This document shows, piece by piece, positions 25,792 to 34,093 of a DNA stretch of 64,000 bases. A program made the position numbers and the translations under genes. The first letter of the stretch is position 1; the number at the start of each line of letters is the position of its first letter. The notes beneath the pieces were generated by a model that did not search any database, was not told the origin of the DNA, and saw only the letters and a list, made by a program, of their open reading frames with translations. Origin of the DNA: an uncultured Bacteroidales bacterium (lineage in GTDB: Bacteria; Bacteroidota; Bacteroidia; Bacteroidales; FEN-979); NCBI GenBank assembly GCA_903877385.1, contig CAIRDP010000020.1:1-64000 (forward strand), given 5' to 3'.

Positions 25792-26178
25792 TTAATCGAC
25801 AACCCCGGCCTGCTTTGAGAAAATCAAACGGAGTGCAGTAAGCAGAAGGAATATGCCGAATATCTTCTTCATGAGATTCTCCGGTAATTTTAAAGCGATC
25901 ATCGAGCCAAAATACCCGCCTATCATAAATGTGACTGCAATAATTACAGCATACCAAATATTTACCTGGCCTGCTTTGTAATAATTATATGCTGCAAAAA
26001 GTCCGATTGGCGGCAACATAACAGCTAAGCTTGTCCCCTGGGCAGTATGCTGGTCAACTCCTAGAAAATAAACCAGGGCCGGAATCATTATTACTGCACC
26101 TCCTACCCCAAACATCCCACCAAAAACCCCTGCCATCAGACCAATGACAATAAGGGTGAACACTGTTGAAATACTCAT
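25792..26178 (-). CDS. Half-length TauE/SafE-type sulfite/sulfonate exporter
   Basis: A 128-residue membrane protein with four hydrophobic segments. GVFGGMFGVGGAVIMIPALV and TAQGTSLAVMLPP are the family's N-terminal signature. It is about half the usual 240-270 residues, corresponding to one of the two repeats, and would need to dimerise. The family exports sulfite, sulfoacetate or similar anions. A -7 box TATCTTTG lies on its strand at 26226-26219. It converges on the membrane methyltransferase, 5 bp apart. Confidence 0.8.
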   Translation of the reverse strand: MSISTVFTLIVIGLMAGVFGGMFGVGGAVIMIPALVYFLGVDQHTAQGTSLAVMLPPIGLFAAYNYYKAGQVNIWYAVIIAVTFMIGGYFGSMIALKLPENLMKKIFGIFLLLTALRLIFSKQAGVVD

Positions 26179-26362
26179 AATTCCTGATCTGTTAAATTTC
26201 GAATTGCTTTTTATTGATCAAAGATACCAAGCGTCCAAATTACGGTAAAAAATCCTTTATCAGGTGTCATATCATGTATCATTAGTATAACTTTGATCTA
26301 TGCTTTAAAAACTATACAAACCAGGAATTAAACTGTAAAAATTCTAATTCGAAATTAATGGT

Positions 26363-26488
26363 ATGAACCCCGGTGGAAGCCCCGGACCCAGATTCCGCAA
26401 CAAGCTGCGGGAAATTTACCGGGAAAGATTAAACCGGTATTTGACCCGGGGCATAGCCCAGGACCCTGGTTCCGCCCCAGATGCGTGA
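26363..26488 (+). CDS. Possible 41-residue Arg/Pro-rich small protein
   Basis: Not in the ORF track. The frame begins MNPGGSPGPRFRNKLREIY and ends GIAQDPGSAPDA. It is GC-richer than its AT-rich surroundings, is preceded by a -7 box TAACTTTG (26288-26295) about 60 nt upstream, and ends 32 nt before nudC. The DNA contains two related ~28-bp stretches (around GGACCCAGATTCCGC and GGACCCTGGTTCCGC), so it could also be a structured RNA leader of nudC. I do not recognise a family. Confidence 0.35.
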   Translation: MNPGGSPGPRFRNKLREIYRERLNRYLTRGIAQDPGSAPDA

Positions 26489-26520
26489 AAATTAAGGGCA
26501 GTTAATAAATATTTATCAGT

Positions 26521-27354
26521 ATGATCCAGGAAATTTTTCCCCACCGCTTCAATAATCATTTTCTTGCAAATAAAAATATCGGAGTGAGGGATTTTGTGCT
26601 TCATTATCAGGGAAATTCATTGTTACTGAAGACCAATGGCAATGAATTCGAAATACCTCGAAAAAGCGATTTTTCGGAAATATCGGATAAAACACAACAT
26701 ACATTTCTATTTAGTCTTGATGATGTTCCTTGTTTTCTTATCTGGGATGAGCTAAAGACAGATAAGCCACAGTTTATTTACAAGGAAATCAATTTCTTCA
26801 GACTGATCAGTCAGCAGGAAATAGCATGGATCAGTATTGCAGGATTCCAACTGAAGAACTGGTACTTTCAAAATAGATTTTGCGGAAAATGCGGGACCAG
26901 GACGCAACAAAAGCCTGATGAAAGGGCCATAGCATGCCCGGATTGTAATACTGTTGTTTTTCCAAAAATTTCTCCGGCAGTTATAGTAGCAATAATATCC
27001 AATAATAAAATACTGCTGGCCCGCAATTACAATTTTACCGGAGACTGGTATTCATTAATTGCAGGGTATGTTGATGTTGGCGAATCGCTCGAGGAGACTT
27101 TAACCCGTGAGGTTAAAGAAGAAGTGGGATTGGATATTAAAAATATCCGGTATTATAAAAGTCAACCCTGGCCTTTATCAGGTTCGATGATGGTTGGCTT
27201 TATTGCTGAAGCTGATGAAACTCAGCCAATTTCCGTAGATAACAAAGAAATTGCAGAGGCCGCCTGGTTCAGCAGGGAAAATCTTCCAAAACATTCTTTG
27301 AATATTAGCATCGCCGGCGAAATGATCGAAAAGTTCGAGAAAGGGGAACTATGA
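26521..27354 (+). CDS. nudC: NAD(P)H diphosphatase / RNA deNADding enzyme NudC
   Basis: A 277-residue Nudix hydrolase that splits NADH to NMNH and AMP and can remove NAD caps from RNA. A four-cysteine zinc ribbon (CGKCGTRT, ACPDCNT) precedes the Nudix box (GYVDVGESLEETLTREVKEEVG), and the NudC-specific SQPWPL motif follows at ~218. Length and order match the family. It stands between TauE and the DUF6132 gene; I see no regulon site near it. Confidence 0.92.
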   Translation: MIQEIFPHRFNNHFLANKNIGVRDFVLHYQGNSLLLKTNGNEFEIPRKSDFSEISDKTQHTFLFSLDDVPCFLIWDELKTDKPQFIYKEINFFRLISQQEIAWISIAGFQLKNWYFQNRFCGKCGTRTQQKPDERAIACPDCNTVVFPKISPAVIVAIISNNKILLARNYNFTGDWYSLIAGYVDVGESLEETLTREVKEEVGLDIKNIRYYKSQPWPLSGSMMVGFIAEADETQPISVDNKEIAEAAWFSRENLPKHSLNISIAGEMIEKFEKGEL

Positions 27355-27458
27355 GACAACAGCGTACACTATTTACCTTAACAGTTTAAAACCTAAACTG
27401 AATTTCAGTCATTGTGCATAAAAATCAATACTTCTAAAAACTGCTCAAATGAATAAAT

Positions 27459-27695
27459 TCAGCAGGCACAGGGACGATTGACTATAAAGTACCCGAGAAA
27501 ACCTCCGAAAGCAATACTGGCATAAGGATTACTGGTGATCGCACAGGTTCCTGAGGCGCAGCCTACGAAATGGTAATATAAAAAACCACCAAGTCCGCCC
27601 AAAGCAGCAAAAGTGATGGACTTCCAGAAGTCCCAGGTTTTAAGTCTTTCCTTAAATGGAAGCGGCTCTTTCTTAGTTTCGCATGAATCTGACAT
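27459..27695 (-). CDS. DUF6132-like small membrane protein with cysteine motifs
   Basis: A 78-residue protein with two hydrophobic segments (FAALGGLGGFLYYHFVGC and YASIAFGGFLGYFIV) and cysteines at membrane edges (CASGTCAI, RPCAC at the C-terminus). Such proteins in Bacteroidota often accompany sulfurtransferases and DUF2892 proteins; function is unknown. It is preceded on its strand by the -7 box TAATTTTG (27719-27712) and, 17 bp further up, regulon site 3, which supports membership of the thiol/redox regulon. Confidence 0.7.
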   Translation of the reverse strand: MSDSCETKKEPLPFKERLKTWDFWKSITFAALGGLGGFLYYHFVGCASGTCAITSNPYASIAFGGFLGYFIVNRPCAC

Positions 27696-27736
27696 CTTGA
27701 AAATATTTGTGCAAAATTACGAATAAAATTTCAATT

Positions 27737-27752
27737 AGTGATATTTATGCGC
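27737..27752. promoter_or_regulatory. Redox-regulon direct-repeat site 3 (AGTGA-TATTTA-TGCGC)
   Basis: On the minus strand it reads GCGCATAAATATCACT, 17 bp upstream of the -7 box TAATTTTG of the DUF6132 gene. The spacing equals that at site 4. Confidence 0.6.
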
Positions 27753-27805
27753 TTTATTTAAAATATTTAATTAAGGTATCGGATAACCGGCCTCATTTTG
27801 CAGGA

Positions 27806-27901
27806 ATGGGGCAGAAATGCAAACATGAAGATCCCGAATCGAGGGAAAAGGTCCGGGCACCGGAAAAATTCGGGGGTCTGGAGAATCTTGATAAATTATA
27901 A
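27806..27901 (+). CDS. Possible 31-residue small protein (weak)
   Basis: The frame MGQKCKHEDPESREKVRA continues to a TAA at 27901. It is charged and has one cysteine. There is no good -7 box at the usual distance and no recognised family. It may be a chance frame or part of a leader before the ATPase gene. Confidence 0.2.
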   Translation: MGQKCKHEDPESREKVRAPEKFGGLENLDKL

Positions 27902-27927
27902 CAAATTAAAGAATAATTTGCATTTAA

Positions 27928-27942
27928 TACGATTATTTCGTA
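27928..27942. promoter_or_regulatory. Inverted repeat TACGA-N5-TCGTA at the ATPase promoter
   Basis: The right arm overlaps the -7 box TAACTTTG (27941-27948); a TTTG resembling a -33 element lies just upstream (about 27917-27920). A related element with 6-bp arms precedes the decayed paralogue at 13984. The pair suggests a conserved operator for this ATPase family. Confidence 0.55.
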
Positions 27943-27981
27943 ACTTTGTTTATCTAATTATCGGGTTAAAACATAATTTTC

Positions 27982-29307
27982 ATGTTCAGACGCATTATTA
28001 CAGGTCAGATCCGCGATCATCTGGGCAAGAAGGAAATAACACTTATCAGCGGTCCCCGCCAGGTTGGAAAGACTACGCTGATGAACATACTGATCAATGA
28101 TCTCATAGCAGCAGGCAAACCGGTGCTGTTTCTCAGCTTTGATTATGAATCCGACCTGCCCTTCCTTTGCACCCAGGAAGCCTTGATAAGCAAAATAAAA
28201 CTTGAATTCGGTACGCAAAAGGGCTTTGTGTTTATTGATGAAATCCAAAGGAAAGAAAATGCCGGTCTTTTTCTTAAAGGTCTTTACGATATGCAGCTTC
28301 CCTGTAAGTTTATAATTTCAGGTTCGGGAAGCATTGAACTTAAAGAAAAGATCTCAGAATCACTGGCTGGTCGTAAACGCATTTTCGAAGTTTCTCCTTT
28401 AAGTTTTCACGAGTTCCTCGACTACCGCACGTCTTATAAATATTCTGACAGGCTGTCGGCTTATATTAATCTGAATTTCCCTAATGTAATGAGCTTGTTC
28501 AACGAATATCTAAACTTCGGAGGGTATCCCCGGGTGGTAACAGAAACATCGGCCCGCGAAAAACTTCAGGTTATAAATGAAATATACCAATCCTATATTG
28601 ACAGGGATATACGCTTGTTTTTACAGGGTGACCGTCCCGAATCCTATGCAAAGCTTATTAAATTGCTTGCAGCCCAAACCGGCCAGATCATGAATCTTAA
28701 CAACCTGGCTAATGATGCGATGCTCAGTGTACCCACCATCAGGAAATATCTCTGGTATGCCGAAAAAACATATTTTGTACGCCTGGTTACGCCCTATTTT
28801 AGCAATGCAATCAAGGAAATAACCAAATCTCCTGTCGTATATTTCAATGACCATGGCATGAGAAACCTGGTTCTTTCTTCTTTTGGCAACCTTCAACGTT
28901 TGCAGGATCAGGGTTTCGTATTTCAAAATATTGTCGGGAATCTCCTCTTGCACGAATTAAAGGTATCGCAATACCCTGTCCATTTCTGGCGTACCACTGA
29001 TAAAGCTGAAGTTGACTTTGTAATTGACCGTGGCAAGGACCCGATTGGTGTTGAAGTTAAATTCAGTGTTTTGAAAAAACCCCTGATGACCCGTTCACTC
29101 AGGAATTTCATCGAAAAATACCAGCCCACCGAAGCCTGGGTAGTGAATCTTTCCTTAGATGATGAATTGAGTGTAGGTAAGACAAGGGTCAGGTTTGTCC
29201 CATTATTCAGCTTGCATGATTTTCTCAAAGATCTCATCAGTTCGTTCGAAACCAATTACCAGGTACAGGAAAGGAAATTCGCATACAGGTTTCTACGAAA
29301 CAAGTAA
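27982..29307 (+). CDS. AAA+ ATPase with C-terminal DUF4143 domain
   Basis: A 441-residue protein with Walker A SGPRQVGKTTLMN (~23-35), Walker B GFVFIDEIQRKENAG and sensor ISGSGSIELK. The C-terminal DUF4143 domain ends in the restriction-nuclease-like strand FWRTTDKAEVDFVIDRGKDPIGVEVKF. These STAND/AAA proteins are abundant and mobile-like in Bacteroidota; the biological role is unclear, with suggestions of defence or toxin-like function. It is complete, unlike the relative at 13984. Upstream lies a promoter with an overlapping inverted repeat. Confidence 0.88.
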   Translation: MFRRIITGQIRDHLGKKEITLISGPRQVGKTTLMNILINDLIAAGKPVLFLSFDYESDLPFLCTQEALISKIKLEFGTQKGFVFIDEIQRKENAGLFLKGLYDMQLPCKFIISGSGSIELKEKISESLAGRKRIFEVSPLSFHEFLDYRTSYKYSDRLSAYINLNFPNVMSLFNEYLNFGGYPRVVTETSAREKLQVINEIYQSYIDRDIRLFLQGDRPESYAKLIKLLAAQTGQIMNLNNLANDAMLSVPTIRKYLWYAEKTYFVRLVTPYFSNAIKEITKSPVVYFNDHGMRNLVLSSFGNLQRLQDQGFVFQNIVGNLLLHELKVSQYPVHFWRTTDKAEVDFVIDRGKDPIGVEVKFSVLKKPLMTRSLRNFIEKYQPTEAWVVNLSLDDELSVGKTRVRFVPLFSLHDFLKDLISSFETNYQVQERKFAYRFLRNK

Positions 29308-29445
29308 ATCCTGATTAAGGTAAAATAAACAAATCGATGCTAACCCTGACAGTAAGCGATCCGTTTCAGCAACAATTCCCCGATGAAACGGAAAGAATTC
29401 ATACGTCTTGCAGAACTGTCGCACGAATATTCAAGTGCGCCTGTT

Positions 29446-30093
29446 TTAAATCAAAGCAATACCATACGACATAGGAATTGAAAAATTCGTATTGCCTTGA
29501 AAACCTGTTATCCTGCTGATTGAAACCTCTCCCTGCGCTTTCACTTTTTGATAGAGTTCTTCATAATCATGAAAAAACTGAACAGTATCGAATTTCTGAA
29601 TTTTCTTTACTGGAAATAACTCAAGCGCTTTCCAGCTTTTAACAATTTTTTGATCTTCATCCCCAAAAAACGCCCATTCCGAATCAGGCCAATGATCCAA
29701 TATTATAATCTCAGTCGCCATGGTCAATGCATGTTTTAATGCAATCTCCGGGTCCTCCATCTCATGAAGACAGAATTCAAACATCACCACATCACCTTGA
29801 ACAACCGAAAGATTAAAATCAGAATGAATAAGTTCAAATTTATCTTCAAGGCCCGATTTTATCAGATTTACTTTTAGTTTATCCAGGGCTTCCCTGTCAT
29901 AGTCAAGGGCTATAACATATTTTGAAACCCGCCCGTATTCAATAAGTTGTCCGCCCCCCGCGCCAACAGTGACAATGGTCCTATTGTTAAATTCATAGAA
30001 CCCGAGGAGGTTTGATATGATTTTATTTATATCGGTAGCCATATTGGGTTCTCGCAGGAATTCATTCAGCTTGAGGCCATGGAGAATTTTCAT
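29446..30093 (-). CDS. Class I SAM-dependent methyltransferase
   Basis: A 215-residue protein (ATG 30093, MKILHGLKLNEFLREPN). Motif I is unusual (RTIVTVGAGGGQLIEYG), with ALDYDREALDKLKVNL as motif II and DVVMFEFCLHEMEDP as motif IV. Substrate unknown. The track's TTG start at 30099 is two codons too early. It is transcribed divergently from the thioredoxin operon, and regulon site 4 lies between them but is oriented to the thioredoxin side. Confidence 0.75.
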   Translation of the reverse strand: MKILHGLKLNEFLREPNMATDINKIISNLLGFYEFNNRTIVTVGAGGGQLIEYGRVSKYVIALDYDREALDKLKVNLIKSGLEDKFELIHSDFNLSVVQGDVVMFEFCLHEMEDPEIALKHALTMATEIIILDHWPDSEWAFFGDEDQKIVKSWKALELFPVKKIQKFDTVQFFHDYEELYQKVKAQGEVSISRITGFQGNTNFSIPMSYGIALI

Positions 30094-30144
30094 CTGCAAG
30101 GCTAAGATAATTTTTTTTATGAATCAAATTAAATGTATTTTGAA

Positions 30145-30160
30145 TCGCTTTATTATCACT
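30145..30160. promoter_or_regulatory. Redox-regulon direct-repeat site 4 (TCGCT-TTATTA-TCACT)
   Basis: It lies 17 bp upstream of the -7 box TACCTTTG (30178-30185), which precedes the membrane thioredoxin at 30206. Confidence 0.6.
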
Positions 30161-30205
30161 AATTGGATTTATATTCTTACCTTTGCTGCCTAAATTTTAA
30201 GTTGT

Positions 30206-30631
30206 ATGTGGATTACGGTAATGGTACTTGCAGCCCTGGTGGCTCTTATCGGGCTGTTTATTTTTAATACCAGGCAGAAAATGAAAAGCCTGAAGGATGT
30301 CAAAGACAGTGAGAAAATTAAAATTCTTACCGATCAGAATTTCCAGAATAAAATTAAAACCGGTACTTTCCTGGTAGATTTCTGGGCTTCCTGGTGCATG
30401 CCCTGCAAAATGATGGCTCCTGTTCTCAATGAAGTTGCCGAGGAGGCGGGTGACAAAGTAACCATTGCGAAGCTTAATGTGGATGAACAAAAGGCTACGG
30501 CCGCCCGGTTCAGCGTACGCAGCATCCCTACGATGATACTGTTTCAGAATGGGAAAGAAGTAAAACGGATTGTCGGGGTTAAATCAAAAGACTATTTGTT
30601 AAAGGAACTGGATCGCAATGCAATTGCATAA
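30206..30631 (+). CDS. Membrane-anchored thioredoxin
   Basis: A 141-residue thioredoxin with an N-terminal hydrophobic anchor (MWITVMVLAALVALIGLFIF) and a typical fold: FWASWCMPCKMMAPVL with active site CMPC, and RSIPTMILFQNGKEV. Its orientation (redox domain inside or outside) cannot be fixed from sequence; the anchor followed by basic residues (NTRQKMKSLK) favours a cytoplasmic domain by the positive-inside rule. It lies under regulon site 4 and 3 bp before an ArsF-like gene. Confidence 0.88.
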   Translation: MWITVMVLAALVALIGLFIFNTRQKMKSLKDVKDSEKIKILTDQNFQNKIKTGTFLVDFWASWCMPCKMMAPVLNEVAEEAGDKVTIAKLNVDEQKATAARFSVRSIPTMILFQNGKEVKRIVGVKSKDYLLKELDRNAIA

Positions 30632-30634
30632 ACA

Positions 30635-31057
30635 ATGGAAAAAGCATATGTCATCTTATCCGTACTGCTGGTATTCGGTGGATTTAGAGACGGATTTGGC
30701 CAGGGTAAAACTGTGGTTTCAACACCAAAGCTTGAAGTTTACTACTTCCATCCAACTGAGCGCTGCCCTATAGACCAGTCCATTGAACAGAACCTGCTCA
30801 AACTTATGCAAAGCAGCTTTGCCAAGGAAATAAAAGATGGAAAGATAAAATTCCAGGTCATTAATACGGATGACAAATCCCAGGCTAAAACCGTGGCAAG
30901 ATTCGATATCAATGCCCAGGCTTTATACATTGTAAGCCGTAAAAACGGTAAGGAAATTAAAAATGATCTTACCCGTTTTGCCTTCGATTACGGACAGAGC
31001 AACCCCGACCGCTTCAGATCGGGGCTAAAGGTTGAAATCGACAACTCATTGAAGTAA
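30635..31057 (+). CDS. ArsF-like thioredoxin-fold exported protein
   Basis: A 140-residue protein with an N-terminal signal peptide (MEKAYVILSVLLVFGGF). The segment LEVYYFHPTERCPIDQSIEQN matches the family annotated as 'nitrophenyl compound nitroreductase subunit ArsF', a thioredoxin-like group common in Bacteroidota; the second cysteine of the usual CxxC is Asp here (CPID). It may therefore bind rather than exchange disulfides. The 3-bp spacing from the thioredoxin shows an operon. Functional assignment is by resemblance only. Confidence 0.6.
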   Translation: MEKAYVILSVLLVFGGFRDGFGQGKTVVSTPKLEVYYFHPTERCPIDQSIEQNLLKLMQSSFAKEIKDGKIKFQVINTDDKSQAKTVARFDINAQALYIVSRKNGKEIKNDLTRFAFDYGQSNPDRFRSGLKVEIDNSLK

Positions 31058-31062
31058 ATAAT

Positions 31063-31164
31063 TCAGTGCTGCCGTTCAGATTTTCTTACCATGACCCGGG
31101 TAAAATACCATGCAGCAAGAATGAATACCGGCCAGGCAAAAAGCCAAAGGATTTGTTGTATCAT
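31063..31164 (-). CDS. cydX: CydX-like small subunit of cytochrome bd oxidase
   Basis: A 33-residue frame not in the ORF track: MIQQILWLFAWPVFILAAWY followed by a basic tail (FTRVMVRKSERQH). It is a single membrane helix with early Trp residues, 12 nt downstream of cydB on the same strand. Size, topology and position match CydX/CbdX, the third subunit that stabilises the haem d site of cytochrome bd. No other function is as likely at this location. Confidence 0.75.
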   Translation of the reverse strand: MIQQILWLFAWPVFILAAWYFTRVMVRKSERQH

Positions 31165-31176
31165 GGGTCAGGTTCA

Positions 31177-32349
31177 TTAATAAATATGTGACTCGGACTG
31201 CAGTTCCTCTGTGCTTATCTTCTTTTTATCGATGGCTCTCCATACATACCAGATATAGGCCAGAACAAAAGGTACAAGGAGTGACACATAGCTCATAGCC
31301 GTGAGGGTGTAATGGCTTGACGAGCTGTTTTCAATGGTAAGGGAGCTTTGAAGGTCCCAGTTTGACGGATAAAACGCAGTATGGTTAAAACCAGCGAGCA
31401 ATAATAACGCCCAAACTGTCAGCACCGTGCCTGTCCCGCTCAACCATATCCCCTTTGTATGGCATTTCTCAAAGCAGGCAACTGATCTTATAATTCCTAA
31501 TAATACCCCGGCAACACCAAGTACAAAAAGAATTGCAACGACAGGCAGGGCGATCAGGTTGTGCAGGTATTTATATGGTTCCATGCTTACAATACCTGTT
31601 TTGGGATCTACTGCAAAACCGCTTGAAAGAAGGAGCCATCCGGCGAATGCAAGAAAAAAGACCAGGAAGGGAATGGCATTGTAAAGGAGCTGTTTTTTCA
31701 GCCTTTCCATTATTGCTGCATGATCTAAACGGTTCATGAAGTAAAGGATCGCAAGCACCCTTGAAAGGAAAAAAACAGCGAGTCCCAGTGAAAGGTTCAC
31801 CGGGCTAAGCGCAGCTTCAAGCCCGTGTGCAGGTCCTTTCCATTCTGAAATAACCGGCATGTTCCCTGAGGTAAGATCCAAAAGATTCATTTTATTCACA
31901 GAAAACGCAGAGCCGGTAAAAAAGGTTGCCACTGCGGTTCCCAGGAGTAATGTCCCAAGAAGTCCATTAAACATGAGAAATATTTCAAAGGTCTTCTGGC
32001 CCAGGAAATTCCCTGGTTTTTTTCGGTATTCGTATGAAACAGCCTGTATGACGAAAGCTATGAGAATAGCCATCCAGACCCAGTAAGCTCCTCCGAAACT
32101 TGTTGAATAAAACAATGGGAAAGATGCAAAAAAAGCACCACCGAAAGTGACGAGTGTGGTAAAAGTCAACTCCCATTTTCGACCCAGGAGATTGACCAGC
32201 AGGGTTCTCTCCTCTTCCGATTTTCCAAGAGTAAAAATTAATGTTTGTCCTCCCTGGACAAACATCAGGAAAACCAATAATGCTCCCAGAAGGGAAACTA
32301 TAAGCCACCAGTATTGTTGCAGGCTTAACAGGGATAATGATTCAAACAT
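31177..32349 (-). CDS. cydB: Cytochrome bd ubiquinol oxidase subunit II
   Basis: A 390-residue, nine-helix-type membrane protein. MFVQGGQTLIFTLGKSEEER near the N-terminus and GRKWELTFTTLVTFGGAFFASFP are the conserved CydB segments. With CydA it forms the high-affinity quinol oxidase that removes oxygen and resists sulfide inhibition, which suits the sulfur context. It begins 31 bp after cydA and is followed by cydX. Confidence 0.93.
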   Translation of the reverse strand: MFESLSLLSLQQYWWLIVSLLGALLVFLMFVQGGQTLIFTLGKSEEERTLLVNLLGRKWELTFTTLVTFGGAFFASFPLFYSTSFGGAYWVWMAILIAFVIQAVSYEYRKKPGNFLGQKTFEIFLMFNGLLGTLLLGTAVATFFTGSAFSVNKMNLLDLTSGNMPVISEWKGPAHGLEAALSPVNLSLGLAVFFLSRVLAILYFMNRLDHAAIMERLKKQLLYNAIPFLVFFLAFAGWLLLSSGFAVDPKTGIVSMEPYKYLHNLIALPVVAILFVLGVAGVLLGIIRSVACFEKCHTKGIWLSGTGTVLTVWALLLLAGFNHTAFYPSNWDLQSSLTIENSSSSHYTLTAMSYVSLLVPFVLAYIWYVWRAIDKKKISTEELQSESHIY

Positions 32350-32380
32350 GGTATCTTGGATTTGTTATGACATGAAAAAA

Positions 32381-33919
32381 TTAAGCGGTAAAACCTTTTC
32401 CGATCTGCTTTACGATAATGCCGATCTCGGCAATCAGCAAAGCCGTGAAGAAAACAGCAAACACCCAGAAGGTCAGCTGAACCGATGAAGCTTTCAACTG
32501 GGATACGGCGGCGATGGTGGGCAGGATATCCTGGATTACCCAGGGCTGACGCCCAACTTCAGCAACAATCCAGCCCAGCATCGAAGCGATATAGGCAAGC
32601 GGGATAGTCCAGAGAGCCGTGTAAAGGATGACCTTTTTATTTTCAATCCTGTTTTTCACAGTAAGGATCAAAACGACCAGGATCAGGGCAAAAAAATGCA
32701 AGCCCAGGAATACCATGATACGGAATGAATAAAAACTCATAGTGATGTTGGGAATGAGTTCATGGACCTCGCGGTTTGCATAATACCCGTAACCGAAATT
32801 GTTATAATTTTTTTCAAAAGTACCCAGCATGGCATTGGCCAGGCTGTCATTCCCCGCCAGTTTTGCTCTTTTATAGGCAGCCAGGGCATTAATGGCGATT
32901 TCCCCTTTCGTAATCCGTTCATTATATGAAGGAACACCATGATCCGCATTCCCGTGGACCAGGTCATAGATGCCCGGCACATAGGCATTAGGGTTTAGGA
33001 AGGCCATATATGAAAGAACATCGGGGATCTCAACAAGGTAGCTGAAATTCATTTTTTTATGATCTGTTGCATTGGGATCCTGCTTCAGGATGCCGAAAGC
33101 CACAAGAGGCGCATTCTGCTGGCCCATGTACAGATTTTCCATGGCTGCGAATTTCATGGGCTGGTGATGGGCCACGGCACGTGCCGATCCGTCGCCTGTA
33201 AACATTATGAATATCGAAGCCAGTAAGCCAAAACTTGCAGCCACTACAATACTTCGTTTCGCATACACCACATCTCGTTTTTTCAAAAGGTACCATGAAC
33301 TTATACCGATAACGAAGAGAGCGGCCAATACATAACCTGAAGAAACAGTATGCAGGAATTTATTGACGGCTATGGGCGAAAAAAGAATTTTCCAGAAATC
33401 CACCATTTCATTCCTGGCCGTATCAGGGTTGAATTTCATTCCCACCGGCAACTGCATCCAGCCATTGGCCACCAATATCCATAAAGCGGAAAGGTTACTG
33501 CCTATAGCCACCAGCCAGGTAGCCAGCAGGTGGAATTTCTTTCCCACCTTGTTCCATCCGAAGAACATGACCGCAATAAATGTCGATTCCAGAAAGAACG
33601 CCATGATGCCTTCGATGGCTAAGGGCGCTCCGAATATATCGCCTACAAACCAGGAATAGTTCGACCAGTTTGTGCCGAATTCAAATTCAAGGATAAGACC
33701 GGTTGCAATGCCGATTGCAAAATTGATCCCGAAAATGGTCATCCAGAATTTCGTCAGTCGCTTCCATTCTTCATTCCCGGTTTTCACGTAAATCGTCTCC
33801 ATGAAGGCAATAATGAATGACAACCCTAAAGTTAAAGGGACGAAAAGCCAGTGGTAGCATGCGGTCAACGCGAACTGTGCCCTTGACCAGTCTACAAGTG
33901 AAAAGTCAATATGAGTCAT
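32381..33919 (-). CDS. cydA: Cytochrome bd ubiquinol oxidase subunit I
   Basis: A 512-residue membrane protein with the haem and quinol determinants of CydA: RAQFALTACYHWLFVPLTLG (haem b595 His), NFAIGIATGLILEFEFGTNW, KFLHTVSSGY (haem b558 ligand region) and GWIVAEVGRQPWV. It transfers electrons from quinol to oxygen, building proton-motive force. First gene of the cydABX operon. The upstream 174 bp hold a sigma70-like TTGACC...TATATT pair and, in the leader, a partial match to the regulon element (TGTGATAATTGAAGAA) that I do not count as a site. Confidence 0.95.
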   Translation of the reverse strand: MTHIDFSLVDWSRAQFALTACYHWLFVPLTLGLSFIIAFMETIYVKTGNEEWKRLTKFWMTIFGINFAIGIATGLILEFEFGTNWSNYSWFVGDIFGAPLAIEGIMAFFLESTFIAVMFFGWNKVGKKFHLLATWLVAIGSNLSALWILVANGWMQLPVGMKFNPDTARNEMVDFWKILFSPIAVNKFLHTVSSGYVLAALFVIGISSWYLLKKRDVVYAKRSIVVAASFGLLASIFIMFTGDGSARAVAHHQPMKFAAMENLYMGQQNAPLVAFGILKQDPNATDHKKMNFSYLVEIPDVLSYMAFLNPNAYVPGIYDLVHGNADHGVPSYNERITKGEIAINALAAYKRAKLAGNDSLANAMLGTFEKNYNNFGYGYYANREVHELIPNITMSFYSFRIMVFLGLHFFALILVVLILTVKNRIENKKVILYTALWTIPLAYIASMLGWIVAEVGRQPWVIQDILPTIAAVSQLKASSVQLTFWVFAVFFTALLIAEIGIIVKQIGKGFTA

Positions 33920-34093
33920 AAATTATATTTTGATTTGTGATAATTGAAGAACCCTGCCTTTAGCGCCTGGGAATATGGTCGGGAGGGTTCAATGTGCTAA
34001 TATAAGAAAATATCCCGTAATGTGGTCAAGGGTTTAAATTATATTGTAACTACTTGATTTTCATACTTGTAAAGGCTTGTTCCGCCCGGGATC

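Noticed and set aside
33936-33951. TGTGATAATTGAAGAA upstream of cydA as a seventh regulon site
   Set aside because: It matches only the AGTGA half and spacer, lacks the GCG half, and lies in the leader downstream of the likely promoter.
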